NCBI RefSeq assembly: GCF_018139145.2
Contig: NW_026114268.1
Coordinates: forward strand, 620,001 to 684,000
Source of the DNA: Gymnogyps californianus
Taxonomy: Eukaryota > Chordata > Aves > Accipitriformes > Cathartidae
Direction: 5' to 3'
Length of the DNA: 64,000 bases
The notes beneath the pieces are model-generated. The model searched no databases and was not told where the DNA came from. It saw nothing but the letters and a program-made list of their open reading frames with translations. The position numbers were made by a program, and so were the translations under genes. Positions 1 to 11,882 of the stretch are shown piece by piece (the stretch's first letter is position 1; each line of letters opens with the position of its first letter).

Positions 1-2639
1 TTGTAGCTCAACATAATCATTAAAAAAAAAAACCCAAACGAAACCCACAGAACAGCATCCACCATCCAAAGTGTTTCAGTGGAACCTGTAACTGCTGCAG
101 AGCTGCATTCTGATGGCCACCCCCCTACTTACCTGTGCCGGGATATGGTAAAGAAATAAGAATTAGCAAATAGGAACTCTACCCGTAGCCCATCTCTGGC
201 CAGCCTATAAAGGTGTAATAGTTCAGCCTACGGCTTGGAAGGTATAGACCAGCCTACACTTTTATCCCGTATCTACCTACTCTATGATCTGGCCTGAAAA
301 TCAAAGCATAATTACCTTGGAAAGAGGATGGCAGTGGAGAAGTGGGCAGTAAACGACAAACAGTTCGAAAACAGTAGGCACGCAAGTCGCAAAGGAAGGA
401 GCCGAGCTATCCCGAAGGCCAGCTCAGCCCAACTAGCTTTCGCTGGCACGCTTTTCAGGATATCAAGCCCTGGCCAGGTGAGCTCACAAGCGCCGGGCGG
501 GTGCCGCATCACTGCCCCTTTGTGACACGGGGCCACACAGGGACGCACGGGGATGCACTGCGGCCATGCAGCCTCCGCAGCCCGGGCACCTCACGTAGCC
601 AGCAGCTGGCAGCCACAGGGCTTCCCCACGCACTGCTGGCGAAGAGCTGCTCATCCGCTGGCAGAGCTCCCACCTCTTCCCCGGGCCGCACCAGCCAGAT
701 GAATAAAAACCTGCCCAGGGCTGTAAGCGTGCCTGTTCACAGCTTTGGCTGGCACATTCGGGTTACCGAGGGTTTCTTTTCCACTCTTCCCAGGTACAGG
801 ACTGTGTCCGTGAGACTCAGGTGGCAAAGCACCTGGTCTCTTACACGTTCATTTCCCATGAATTTTACCTGCCCCCAAGGATACAGCCACAGGCGGACTC
901 TGAACTTGAAAACTCTTGAGTTTTCTCCCTGTCCTGCTCAGGGCATCTCGTTCTGCCCCTGCCCTCGCCCCGCTCGGAGTGGCCATTTTTGCCTCTGCCA
1001 CAGCAGGACCACCGTTGCTCCAGCACCATTTCCCTGGGACCAGCCACCGGCCGAGTGCTGGATTTAATTGTCACACCGCAACCTCGCCTTCCAGGACAAA
1101 GTCAGCTTTGCTTCCAAGCCTCCTCTAGCACAGATGCCTCAGCTGGCATCTGACATTCAGAGGTGCAAAGTTACCTCCCTGCTGAGCTCATTACAGGCTC
1201 AGGGCTCAGGAGCTGGCAGTGCCCATGCCACCAAGGGAAGCAGAGGATCCTGGCAGCTGGATGTCGAGCGCGGTGGGCCTCTGCCGCCCACTCCTCACTC
1301 ACATGCTTTAGCTACAGCTCCTGTGCTTGGGCAGCATGGCGTTTGTTACCCTTCACAAAATGCTACGGCAGGCAGGCTTGGTTGGGTGAACGTGGCTGAG
1401 GAATTCTCGTGCAAGAAGCTCCTTTTACGGAAGGCATCTTGTCCATAGGATGACCTGGCCAGAGTTTTTTCTTAGTTGACTTTTTGGTATTATTGCTCTG
1501 AAGATGCCTGCGGAAACAAAAAAAGGAAAGATTAAAAAGATATCTATATATTTCACTGCTGTTATTAGTAGAGGCAACAAGGAGCCTGACCAGAACCAGC
1601 TGCCAGGGCTTCCAGGCTCTAGGAAGCTCTGGCAGACCTGTGCAGACTGAGTCTGCCCTCAGTCGACATTTTGACATTGGAAACGTCAATTTGCAAAGCT
1701 CTCTTCAGCTATCCAGCGCTGCAACCCAACGACTTTGCTAAACACAGGAGGGACCATGCAGCCGAGGAGAGGATCTGCCTTCTTGCCTGTCACTGCCTGC
1801 TCCTTTGCAGCATCCTAGAGTTTCACTCCAGCACCTCGGTACCGCCTCCGATGCCGTGGGGACCGAGCACAGAGGAGTCATCCGCAACAGGGCAGCAGGA
1901 GGGGGCTGCTCTTCAGCCCTCTTTCAACAAACCTCTTTTTGGCCTCTTTGGCCTGGTTTTCAGCTGCCACTCTTGACCTCCATCTGCTCACAGGAGGTGG
2001 ATCATCAGTGCCTCAAGACGGGCAGTAGCCTCCGGGCTGCCTCATCTGCCTGATGTCTTCTCCCTCTTTGATGACTTTGGCTGCTGGCTGCAGCAGGGCC
2101 GCTGGCAAAGCACACAGTGGACAGACAACAGTCGCGCCTCGCCCTGCCCAGCGATGGGGTAAGGACAGCAGATGCTGACTACCTTCACCCAAGAAAACTC
2201 CTCCGCTCTCCGGCTGCCCCCAGCCTGTCCCCCTGCTCTCCCTCCCCCTCCGATCCAGGTCACCAGGGGCCTCCAGCCTCACCTGCTGTTTGGGCCCTGC
2301 ACTGCTGCCATCCTAGCACTTCAGGAACCATCTGATGGAGGCAATTCACAATGGCACTTGTCAGCGCCACCCCCTGCTCCTGACCCCTGCGACTACGGTT
2401 AGCGTAACGCATGCCATTTCATCAGGCAAACAGCCACGCTCTCGGACCGAGCTGGTCGCGTATCAGTCCCCTTTCCCCTCCTCCTCAGCCCTTGAAGGTC
2501 CTGTGCACCAGGCCGACTTCTTCTCCCCCTCCCTAGCGGCCTCAAGGCTCCTGGGCGCCAGGCCGACGTCTTCCCTCCTTACGGGCCTCGAAGGTCCCAG
2601 GCACCCGGCCAACCAGGCTGTGATGACCCCATGGCAGAA

Positions 2640-2712
2640 CATGGGGGAGGCCGGGGGCGGGGGGAGGGGAGAGAGGGGAGAGGGGGAGAGGGGGAAGGGG
2701 GGAAGAGGGGTC
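2640..2712 (+). repeat. G-rich polypurine tract
   Basis: A nearly pure GGGGA/GGGGAGA run. It is followed by a CpG-rich stretch. The same tract occurs at about 12,806-12,890 and, as polypyrimidine, at about 22,856-22,925, with different lengths in each copy. Runs of three to five G make G-quadruplex or triplex structure possible, which is inference. Confidence 0.7.
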
Positions 2713-2869
2713 CGGGCCTGGGCCGGGGGCTGCTCGGCCTCGGGGCAGGCCCCACGGGCGCCATGTTGAAGCTCGGCCTGGCTGCCAGCGAAGCCCGCCT
2801 TCTTCTCACATCAGTCTTTGCCGGCATAGGTCGGGAGGGCTGTCAGTCTCCTTCCCTGAGGTGATGCTG

Positions 2870-3185
2870 CCTCACATTGGCTCTCAGGCAGTCACACCCC
2901 GCCCACCACCTGAGTTAATGGTGCCTCTGAGTGGCCACCTGGGATGTCACTGTGCCCTGGTTTGGGGCCCACCCTCCCCTGTCATGATGCTCTCTCTCAT
3001 TGGCTGCCTGAGGGGTCACTCCCCCCACCACCAGTGCCCGCCCTTCCCCGAGGTGATGTTTCTTCTGATTGGCAGCCTGGTTACATATCAATCACGTGCC
3101 TTTCCCCCGCCTCCTCAAATGCGATTGGCTGTCCTGGGTCCACTGGCTCCCCACAGACTTCTGGGCGGACGTTGCCAGGCAACGA
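2870..3185 (-). promoter_or_regulatory. CCAAT-box-rich CpG promoter candidate, block copy 1
   Basis: Four ATTGG motifs (2,876, 2,999, 3,068, 3,124) are CCAAT boxes on the minus strand, spaced about 55-125 bp in loosely repeated 60-70 bp modules. A GC-rich, CpG-rich stretch follows in the minus direction. NF-Y-type CCAAT boxes are typical of TATA-less CpG promoters. The orientation fits a USP gene to the left of the window. No transcript evidence is available. Confidence 0.5.
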
Positions 3186-3222
3186 GCTCCGCCTTTGGGG
3201 TTTAGACCCTCAGAAGGAACTG

Positions 3223-3350
3223 TGGGCCCTGAAAAAGGCTATGGGTCATAAAAGAGAGGTTTGGACCCTAAAAATGAGGATTTGGGCCCTGAAAAGCAGG
3301 CTTTGGGCACTGAAAGGATGGGCTAGATGCTACAAATGACGCTTTGCACC
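3223..3350 (+). repeat. Degenerate 21-bp minisatellite
   Basis: About seven imperfect copies of a roughly 21-bp unit with consensus like TGGGCCCTGAAAANNAGGNTT. It is also present at about 13,388-13,530 and, inverted, at about 22,215-22,345. Confidence 0.65.
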
Positions 3351-3639
3351 CTGAAAACGAGGGGAATCCTGTGGTTCCGATCGGAGCTGGCTTTGGTGCC
3401 CAATAACTCCACGCAACACACCACCTCTCCTGTCCTGGGTGATCACCATAACAGATGGAGCCCAAAGGCGTGGACCAAATGAACTCAGTGGACGTTTTGT
3501 GGCCATTTTCTGGACATTTTACAGGGGTGGTCCATAGACTGAGGGAATGATAGCTGCGTGTTATAGCAAAGGCTGGGAAGGGGAGTGGTGGTTCCTGAGG
3601 ATGTATTGGATAGTGTGGGAGCAGCAGGCTGGGGGGAGA

Positions 3640-3786
3640 GAATCAGAAGGGTAAAGGTGAGAAAACTTGAGGGTTGAGAAAAATACAGTTCAATAATTGA
3701 AATAAAAGAAAATATCAAGCTCCCCGCTCGTTTTATTTCAGAGCATTATGTCATATGGTCTGGAGTGTCCCTTTGGTCAGTTGGGT
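3640..3786 (-). mobile_element. Truncated avian ERV LTR, minus orientation
   Basis: It matches the LTR at 13,788-14,112 and the reverse complement of 21,435-21,950. It is cut at 3,786, where it meets the terminal exon sequence of the USP gene. An internal deletion of about 150 bp relative to the 21.4-kb copy is shared with the 13.8-kb copy. No viral coding sequence is attached. Confidence 0.7.
3732..3737 (-). terminator. AATAAA signal within LTR, downstream of USP gene
   Basis: The plus strand reads TTTATT, so the minus strand reads AATAAA. It lies about 510 bp past the predicted USP stop and inside the LTR remnant, whose sense strand matches the gene. It is a candidate poly(A) signal borrowed from the LTR. 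Confidence 0.35.
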
Positions 3787-4450
3787 CACAATCTGCTCCT
3801 GTCACAACCGACACGCCCCGAAGGTTTGTCTGATGTGCACCTCCGGGGCGCTGAAACCCTCCTCCTCCTCCCCTCCGCTGAGGGGTCATAGTCCATAGTG
3901 ACCACAAACCAGCTGCGGTGATCGTAGCCCCACCGCGGGGATCTGCTCCGCTCTCTCCGCCTCTGCAGGGTTTGCTCCCGAGCAGTCCTGGGTGTGCGAG
4001 CCAACTGGGAGCTGGCATTGGAGGGCCCTGGAGCTGCATCATCCCCTGCGGCTCGGTCACGACGTAGAGGACTTGTCCTCCACCTCCTCTCGCTGAGCAG
4101 TGGTAGTCCGTGTACTCCACGAACCGGCTGCGGAGACATAGCCCCGCGCGGGGATCTGCTCCGCTCTCTCCCCTGCAGGGTTTGCTCCGAGCAGTCCTGG
4201 GTGTGCGAGCCACGGAGCTGCCTGGAGCCTGAGCTCATCTCCCTGGCTGTCACGACGTAGGACTGTCCTCCCCTCCTCCTCGCTGAGCAGTGTAGTCCGT
4301 GTACTCCACGAACCGGCTGCGGAGACATAGCCCCGCTGCGGGGATCTGCTCCGCTCTCTCTGCCTCAGCAGGGTTGCTCCAAAGCAGCACTGCTTGCGGG
4401 AGCCAACTGGGAGCTGCGTTGGAGGGCCCTGGAGCTGCGTGATCCCTGGG
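3786..4450 (-). repeat. About 190-213-bp tandem repeats in USP terminal exon region
   Basis: Three imperfect copies of a block start near 3,925, 4,139 and 4,329. Each contains a GGGGATCTGCTCCGCTCTCT core on the plus strand. On the minus strand one frame encodes an Arg/Ser-rich module with RERSRSPR and YDHRSW motifs. Small length differences put successive copies in different frames, so the module is read in frame only in part. Confidence 0.7.
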
Positions 4451-7400
4451 AGCGTGGTCACGAATGGGAGGACCAGTTCTCCTCCTCCTCCTTAGCTGGC
4501 TCTTGCTGGCTGTTGCAGAGGAGCCGCTGGCCTCTGGAGCGTCCTCCGTGCCCACCGCCACGTCCTGCAAAGACAGCTGTGAAAAGGTCCTGCCCTTTCC
4601 TCCTGAAAGGACCAGAACAGTGGGGAAACCCCAGAAGCTCTCTGAGGGGACAGCGAAGGGCCTCCTAAAGGCTCTCCTGGAGGGCTGCAAAGGCAGAAGG
4701 GCCAAAGGTGGACAAATGGCACGGATCTAGGTGGGATGCTTTGAGAGGGAGCAGCGTTGCGGCTGCGAAGAAAGCTGCAATGTGGGAGGGAAAAGAGAGC
4801 AATGCCAAGACCCCAGAAAGAAATCCACTGTCCACCTGGTGCCCTGACCCACCTCCCCAGAGTTACCTTAGTCCTACGAGGCAGACCCTGTGGGTCCACA
4901 GAACGCGTCGGCTTGCTGCCAGCCGCCCACTGACTGAGGAAGGAACGGGCATATGATGGTGCCGGTGAGGAAGAAGCCCTTTCTCCAATTTTCAAATCAG
5001 AGCGCCTGGAGAAAAAAAAGAGTGATCTCCGTTTAGGGCTGTTCTTGCAGCTTTCTCTGGGGCTCAGTCATTTCTTGGAGCGGTTTCTAGGACAGAGAGA
5101 AGACGTAACCGAGACTACAAATGGGAAATTCCACTGGGATCTTCCCACCAGGTCTGCCCCTGTTGCAGCAGGACCTCATCTCTATACTCCCTACGGCCTC
5201 CATTTCATAGAATCATAGAATCATTAAATGGTTTGGGTTGGAAGGAATCATCTGGTTCCATCTCCCCTGCCATGCGCAGGGACACCTTCCACTAGGTCAG
5301 GTTGCTCAAAGCTCCATCCAACCTGGCCTTGACCACTTCCAGGGAGGGGGCATCGACAGCTTCTCTGCACAACCTCTTCCAGGGTCTCCTTTACCACCCT
5401 GACCGTAAAGAATTTCCTCCTAGGAGCTAATCTAAACCTACCCTCTTTCCGTTTAAAACCGTTACCCCTCGTCCTATCCCTACACTGCCTGATAAGGAGT
5501 CCCTCCCCGTCTTTCCTGTAGGCCCCCTTTAAGTACTCTTCTCTACAGTAGCCAGCTTCAGATAGCAGACAAGTAGCAGTTTACACCAGGGCAGCAGCCT
5601 AAAGCCCAGCAAGGAAAGATAACGACTGACGTGGGCTAGCTCAGGTTTGACACCATTGAATGATGCAGGTAGGAATCGTCTCCTATGACACAAACGCTCA
5701 GGAGGAGAAGAAGAAAAATAGCAAAGCCAGGGAAAGGAAACGTAGTCTGAACACATTTTTATACTGGTTATTACCTGACATAAAACAGCAAATAGGCTTG
5801 CTGCTTGAGAACTGTGTCGATGCCACGAACATCCACAGCCGTATCGTCCATCTTGTACCACAGTCCATTGCTGGCCTGCAAAGAAAGGCATCGATAGCTG
5901 GAGATGAACGCCACGGTTTCTCAACGAAAACACAGGCAGAAAACTGCAGAACCAAGAGTACGCCAAAACAAGTCCAGTCCAGACCCTAAGGAGACCTTCT
6001 CCCCCAAAGCCTTGGCTGCCAGTAACACTCTGTGAAAGTTTGTCTTCCCCAGCACACATTTTCCCCTCGTTAGGAAGGAAGCTGCTCTTCACCTTTGTGT
6101 AGCAGAAATAGTGTCCTGCGTGACAGCTGCCACCGCTATGTACCAGGACAGCAAATAAGGCGTAGAGGAGCGGTTCTCCAGCTGTCTGAGACAGGTATGG
6201 CCGAAGATCCAAGTACTCGGGATACGCCACAACCTACGGAGAGACCGAGAGGGCTCAGAAATGATCCTGAAATAATACACGAACTGGCCTTCCAAGACCA
6301 GGGGCCAGAGGTGTACAAATACATCTTTGGGGCTCACGGCAACTTGGTTTTCCCTAAAGCAACATGGAATGGTTTGGGTGGCAGGACACTGTTCTCGGCC
6401 AAAGCAGCTCTGTCGGAGCAGTGAACATGCTTGTCTTCCCACGGGAACTCTCCTCTCCCCAGAAGGGAACACGATAACCTCAACATGAACAGCTTGTGAA
6501 AGAGCGTGCTGCTTTGGGAAATCTCCTGCTCCAGGAACAGAAAGTTGCACTCCAGTTGCGCACACACCTTGCTGATCTTCGCGCCGGTGAAAGCTTCAAA
6601 CCTTTTCAGGCACACGGTGAGAACCTTGGGCGCGCGGTGGATTGTAAACCTCTTGGAGGCGGCAACCATCTTGTCACACCTTGAAACCAAGCAGAGAGCC
6701 AAGTGCTGAAGTGCACCCTATCTTGCCCCAAGAAGGCCAGACAACCTTTCATGTCTCACACATCCTTACGCTATTTTAAGGCTATTCGGTACCATAAGGC
6801 CATAGTAAAACAAGCTGCGTCTCAGTAGTGTGGTGAAAAGATGACTTACGACAGATGACATGCAGCACCTTCACGCAGGATCTACTATTAATATGTCGTT
6901 AGTAATCATCTTACTTGCCACATTTAAAGCAGTTTTCGCCATCCAGCTGCTCAGGTTTCACAAAGTCCTCCAGAGCTGCGGTGACAGATGAGGCTGCCTG
7001 GAGGAGTGAGAAGGGAGAGCACTGAGCTCAGGGAAACGCCCTCGCCCTAACACTTACTAGAAGTTTACGCAAAAACCCAGCGAGATGACGCTGAGGAGAC
7101 CCACCCTGAACCCGCAAGCAGTGTCCAGAAGGAGGCAGAAAGAGGCTGTTATGCTGGACATTTCCCTCAATTCCCAGGGATTCCCAGGGCTATCAAGAGC
7201 TACCTCTCTGTGCCACCACACAGTTCAGCTACCGATGGCGTGCAGGGTCATCAATAATGAAAACAATACCACCCGTCAGCCTAGGAGTCAGACGGGTGTT
7301 GAGGGAGGGCAAAGAAGGATGAGAGTATGTCAAGGGTGCAGAGAGGATAATGCGTACTTGTCCAGCTTAAAGCCAGCACCTACAGGGAGACCGCTGCCAT

Positions 7401-8924
7401 GGCCTCCCCACAAGGACACCGTCCAGTCCAGCTCACACCCAACACCAAGCTCTCTTGTGTTCACAGGAGATGTTTTTAAGGCAACTGTGTTGATTCTGGA
7501 AAGCTACAGGGGCCTTGGGACGTCTTGAAGCACAGTTACAAACCCTCTTACTTTGATATCCAAAGGAACATCCAGGAAGGCCTCGTAGGAATCGGACACC
7601 CCTTTGCAGCTCAAGCACGTGACTGGAAGGCAAATCGAAATGCTCAGCGATAGGGGAAGTCGACTGACTGTGCCCGTTCACGCTCTTCATACCTACTACG
7701 CCAGTCACACCATCAGCTGTTTAGCACAGGCAGACAGAAGGGCACAGACCATTGCAAGGAGAGCAAGAGTTGTGGAAAAGTACCTCTGGATCTCAGAACG
7801 CCCGCAAATATTTGATGGACAATGGTAGTTGCTTGAGAAGAGATGTCCAAGCTGGAAACAAATGGTAAGGTAGAGAGTTACCTCCTCCAAGAGTTTTGCT
7901 TTGTCTGAAAACCCTGAGCGTAGGTTTTCCTTGATGGGAGTACCTCAAGGAGTCCAAAGGGCTCGGGAACATTGAAAAGGTAATTTGCTTGTGCTTACTC
8001 GCTACTTCCACTCAGACAAGCTCTCTGCATGGCATTGACAGTGTAGCGTAAGAACTCGTGGGCGTCTTCCTGCATGCCATGCTGGAAATGTTCTCCTATT
8101 CCTAAGAAAGAAGAAGTTAGTAGCTCTCTCCTACGAGAACGGAAGAAAACATGTCAAAGCACCTGAAATGACTTACGTGTGAGAACTCTGATGACAGCCC
8201 AAGGCTGGATGGCACTGGCTGAGAAATGCAGGACCTTGTTAACGTGCGCTTCCATTATGCACATCATGCAGAAGCCTTGCTGACGACCTGAAGAGGGACA
8301 GACGGAGGGAAGGAAGCTTCTCAGGTTAGCAAAATATCCATAGCGACGGGAAACCTAATGGAGACCTTGAACTTATAACAACAGTCTCCACTCCGCTTCT
8401 CCCAAGGTGCCAATGTCCCAACAAGCCCGGGACATTTTTGTGCGTAGAAAGCGTTCTTCACAGGGATGCTAAAGTGACAGAAGTTTTCCGTGCAATAAGC
8501 AAAGAGGGTTTAACTTGCAGGAACAGGGACCGAGACCCGGGGCTAGAAAGAGGTGCCTTTCCGAAGATGAACACACCTAGATACGACAAGCGGCTTCTAG
8601 GCTTGAGTGTTCAAAGAACACCAACGCGGGGGGCTGACAAAGAAGGGCTGCTTTTCTCCTAAAACAAATTCCAGATTCTGGGAATCCTTGGCAAGTGCCC
8701 AACGGATTTACAAGGAGATGTTCATCAAAGTACTCACACGACCGGCTGTGCTCCCGAGAGAGCAGGTAGTTGGCCAGAGGGGGTGTGTACGTCAGGCACT
8801 GCAGGACGGAGTTGAGGAAGCACGTATTGCCCAGGTTGTGGAGTCCCGCTCCAGCTCTCTGTCGTTGCTGCCACTCCATGCAAATCTTCTCCGGGGGAAA
8901 GAGGATCCTTTGTGGCGGAGCCAT
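4250..8924 (-). CDS. USP42-like: USP36/USP42-like ubiquitin-specific protease
   Basis: A cysteine protease that removes ubiquitin from proteins. Eleven exons were read from splice signals: 8738-8924 (ATG at 8924; the exon may extend to 8941), 8177-8287, 7999-8101, 7784-7851, 7552-7622, 6915-6997, 6568-6679, 6093-6233, 5775-5875, 4867-5005, 4250-4564. Codon phase carries through every junction, giving 476 residues. The Cys box is GNTCFLNS (Cys35), followed by [10 protein letters not shown] near residue 110, zinc-ribbon motifs CLSC and CFKCGKC, the His box CHAGHYFCY (His286) and WYKMDD (Asp302). The catalytic domain is therefore complete. Family members have long basic or RS-rich tails. Here the last exon stops at 4,250 while RS-rich sequence continues downstream in other frames, so the tail appears frameshifted and shortened. 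A CR1 element lies in the intron before the tenth exon. An additional 5' noncoding exon is likely. USP36 and USP17-type paralogues are alternatives. Confidence 0.85.
5205..5530 (-). mobile_element. CR1 LINE 3' fragment
   Basis: The plus strand begins with TCATAGAATCATAGAATCAT, the reverse complement of the CR1 3' terminal repeat. The typical CR1 3' sequence follows. The fragment is 5'-truncated, about 325 bp long, and lies in an intron of the USP gene. Confidence 0.9.
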
Positions 8925-8941
8925 TCCCTCGGCAATGACGA

Positions 8942-9675
8942 CTGCAGGGAAATGACATTTGAAAAGAGATGAGGCGATAGTGTTGCACAAAAGCATCTTT
9001 AAAAGTCGAGTTCTCTACAGGAGCACCCAGGACAACCAGCTCTAACCTCCAACCCAGAAACATCGGGGGAAGCCTAGCGCTGCCATTGACATTTACTGGT
9101 CAGGAAACAGTTTTGGAAAATAGTCTGCTCCCCCGCTGCCCAGAGTCCAACAAACCCACACTCTGATTTCTGTGCCTCAGGCTACCTTCCTTTCCCTCTG
9201 GAGTCTTGAACTGGATTATCAGCTCAAGTCTTCCCTCTTCCTGATTGTAGCTTGACAACAAGAAGCAAGTGCCTAGCCCAGAAGGTAACCCTACTGATGT
9301 CAGATCTTTCTATGAGCAATGTCATCTTTCAAAGACTTGTACATAGTGGCAGAGGAGTGACAAAATGTGTTTTCCTGTGTCTAATCGAAAACACCTGAGT
9401 AAGCCTGGCTGCTATCAGGAAGCGCCCCAGAATTCACTCTAGGCTGTCAGCACATCAACATTCAGGGATGGAGCACCAGCCACGCCCGTTGCCTTGGGGC
9501 ATTCGCAAAATCCAAACCCACTGGTGAAGCTCTTACTCACAGGAGTCGTTTCCCATTGCGGCCATCACTCCTCTCAGGAACAGAGGGGAAAGCTCTGGAT
9601 GACAAAGGATGTCAGGGTGTTCTCCAGAAAGAGGAGATCAGCGCAAACCCCGTCACCTGACTGCAAAGAAATAAT
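8942..9675 (-). other. USP upstream or intronic sequence, no gene seen
   Basis: It lies between the first recognised USP coding exon (preceded by a good acceptor at 8,942-8,943) and block copy 2. No further coding exon is recognised. The acceptor implies an upstream, probably noncoding, exon somewhere in or beyond 9,676-13,400. Confidence 0.5.
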
Positions 9676-11372
9676 TGTAGCTCAACATAATAATTAAAAA
9701 AAAAAACCCAAACGAAACCCACAGAACAGCATCCACCATCCAAAGCGTTTCAGTGGAACCTGTAACTGCTGCAGAGCTGCATTCTGATGGCCACCCCCCT
9801 ACCTACCTGTGCCGGGATATGGTAAAGAAATAAGAATTAGCAAATAGGAACTCTACCCGTAGCCCATCTCTGGCCAGCCTATAAAGGTGTAATAGCTCAG
9901 CCTACGGCTTGGAAGGTATAGACCAGCCTACACTTTTATCCCGTATCTACCTGCTCTATGATCTGGCCTGACAGTCAAAGCATAATTACCTTGGAAAGAG
10001 GATGGCAGTGGAGAAGTGGGCAGTAAACGACAAACAGTTCAAAAACAGTAGGCACGCAAGTCGCAAAGGAAGGAGCCGAGCTATCCCGAAGGCCAGCTCA
10101 GCCCAACTAGCTTTCGCTGGCACGCTTTTCAGGATATCAAGCCCTGGCCAGGTGAGCTCACAAGCGCCGGGCGGGTGCCGCATCACTGCCCCTTTGTGAC
10201 ACGGGGCCACACAGGGACGCACGGGGATGCACTGCGGCCATGCAGCCTCCGCAGCCCGGGCACCTCACGTAGCCAGCAGCTGGCAGCCACAGGGCTTCCC
10301 CACGCACTGCTGGCGAAGAGCTGCTCATCCGCTGGCAGAGCTCCCACCTCTTCCCCGGGCCGCACCAGCCAGATGAATAAAAACCTGCCCAGGGCTGTAA
10401 GCGTGCCTGTTCACAGCTCTGGCTGGCACATTCGGGTTACCGAAGGTTTCTTTTCCACTCGTCCCAGGTACAGGACTGTGTCCGTGAGACTCAGGTGGCA
10501 AAGCACCTGGTCTCTTACACGTTCATTTCCCATGAATTTTACCTGCCCCCAAGGATACAGCCACAGGCGGACTCTGAACTTGAAAACTCTTGAGTTTTCT
10601 CCCTGTCCTGCTCAGGGCATCTCGTTCTGCCCCTGCCCTCGCCCCGCTCGGAGTGGCCATTTTTGCCTCTGCCACAGCAGGACCACCGTTGCTCCAGCAC
10701 CATTTCCCTGGGACCAGCCACCGGCCAAGTGCTGGATTTAATTGTCACACCGCAACCTCGCCTTCCAGGACAAAGTCAGCTTTGCTTCCAAGCCTCCTCT
10801 AGCACAGATGCCTCAGCTGGCATCTGACATTCAGAGGTGCAAAGTTACCTCCCTGCTGAGCTCATTACAGGCTCAGGGCTCAGGAGCTGGCAGTGCCCGA
10901 TGCCACCCAGGGAAGCAGAGGATCCTGGCAGCTGGATGTTGAGCGCGGTGGGCCTCTGCCGCCCACTCCTCACTCACATGCTTTAGCTACAGCTCCTGTG
11001 CTTGGGCAGCATGGCGTTTGTTACCCTTCACAAAATGCCATGGCAGGCAGGCTTGGTTGGGTGAACGTGGCTGAGGAATTCTCGTGCAAGAAGCTCCTTT
11101 TACGGAAGGCATCTTGTCCGTAGGATGACCTGGCCAGAGTTTTTTCTTAGTTGACTTTTTGGTATTATTGCTCTGAAGATGCCTGCGGAAACAAAAAAAA
11201 GGAAAGATTAAAAAGATACATATATATTTCACTGCTGTTATTAGTAGAGGCAACAAGGAGCCTGACCAGAACCAGCTGCCAGGGCTTCCAGGCTCTAGGA
11301 AGTTCTGCTCGTGCAGACTGCGTTATGCGATCTGCTCGCACTGCATGTCTGGTCGGACAATTGATTCTTGTA

Positions 11373-11882
11373 GCTATAGTGCTGTGTGGATAGTAGGAAT
11401 AACGTTGATAACACACTGATGTTTTTAGTTGTTGCTAATAGTGTTTATACTAAGTCAAGGATTTTTCAGCTTCTCATGCCAGCCAGCAAGAAGGCTGGAG
11501 GGGCACAAGAAGCTGGGAGGGGACACAGCTGGGCAGCTGACCCAAACTGGCCAAAGAGCTATTCCATACCATATGACATCATGCCCAGTATATAAACTGG
11601 GGGAGCTGGCTGGGAGGGGGGATCGCGGCTCGGGAACTAACTGGGCATCGGTCAACGAGTGGTGAGCAATTGCATTGTGCACCACTTGCTTTGTATTTTA
11701 TTCTTTTGTATTTATTGTCATATTTTATTTATTTCATTGTTTTTCTTCTTTTCTGTCCTATTAAACTGTCTTTATCTCACACACGCGGTTTTTTTTTTCC
11801 TGATTCTCTCCCCATCCAGGGGTGGGGGGCAGTGAGCGAGCGGCTGCGTGGTGCTTAGCCGCCGGCTGGGGTTAAACCACGA
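11373..11882 (+). mobile_element. Solo ERV LTR, 5'-truncated, plus orientation
   Basis: It contains a TATATAAA promoter box near 11,588, an ATTAAA-type poly(A) signal near 11,760, and an end reading GGTTAAACCACGA. It belongs to the same family as 59,740-60,333, which is complete. Compared with that copy the first about 50 bp are missing. It is absent from block copy 1, so it arrived after the duplication, or copy 1 lost it. Confidence 0.75.

Larger units (their letters stand above)
1..3786. repeat. USP-flanking duplicated block, copy 1
   Basis: This block is nearly identical to 9,676-13,935, giving a tandem period of about 9.67 kb. Part of it (about 1,927-3,786) also occurs inverted at 21,435-23,643. 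It contains a G-rich polypurine tract, a CCAAT-rich CpG region, a short minisatellite and a truncated LTR. I see no convincing protein exon in 1-1,900. ORFs conserved between copies there (for example 501-1,067) are most simply explained by DNA-level identity of a recent duplication. By position it probably lies upstream of a further USP copy beyond the left edge. Confidence 0.85.

Noticed and set aside
501..1067. 188-codon ORF on the plus strand, repeated at 10,175-10,741
   Set aside because: Present in both copies because the whole block is duplicated. Composition is Pro/Ser/Arg-rich as expected from GC-rich DNA, and there is no family motif or splice structure.
5529..6230. 233-codon minus-strand ORF
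   Set aside because: It is the His-box exon of the USP gene extended into the following intron. Only 6,093-6,233 is coding.
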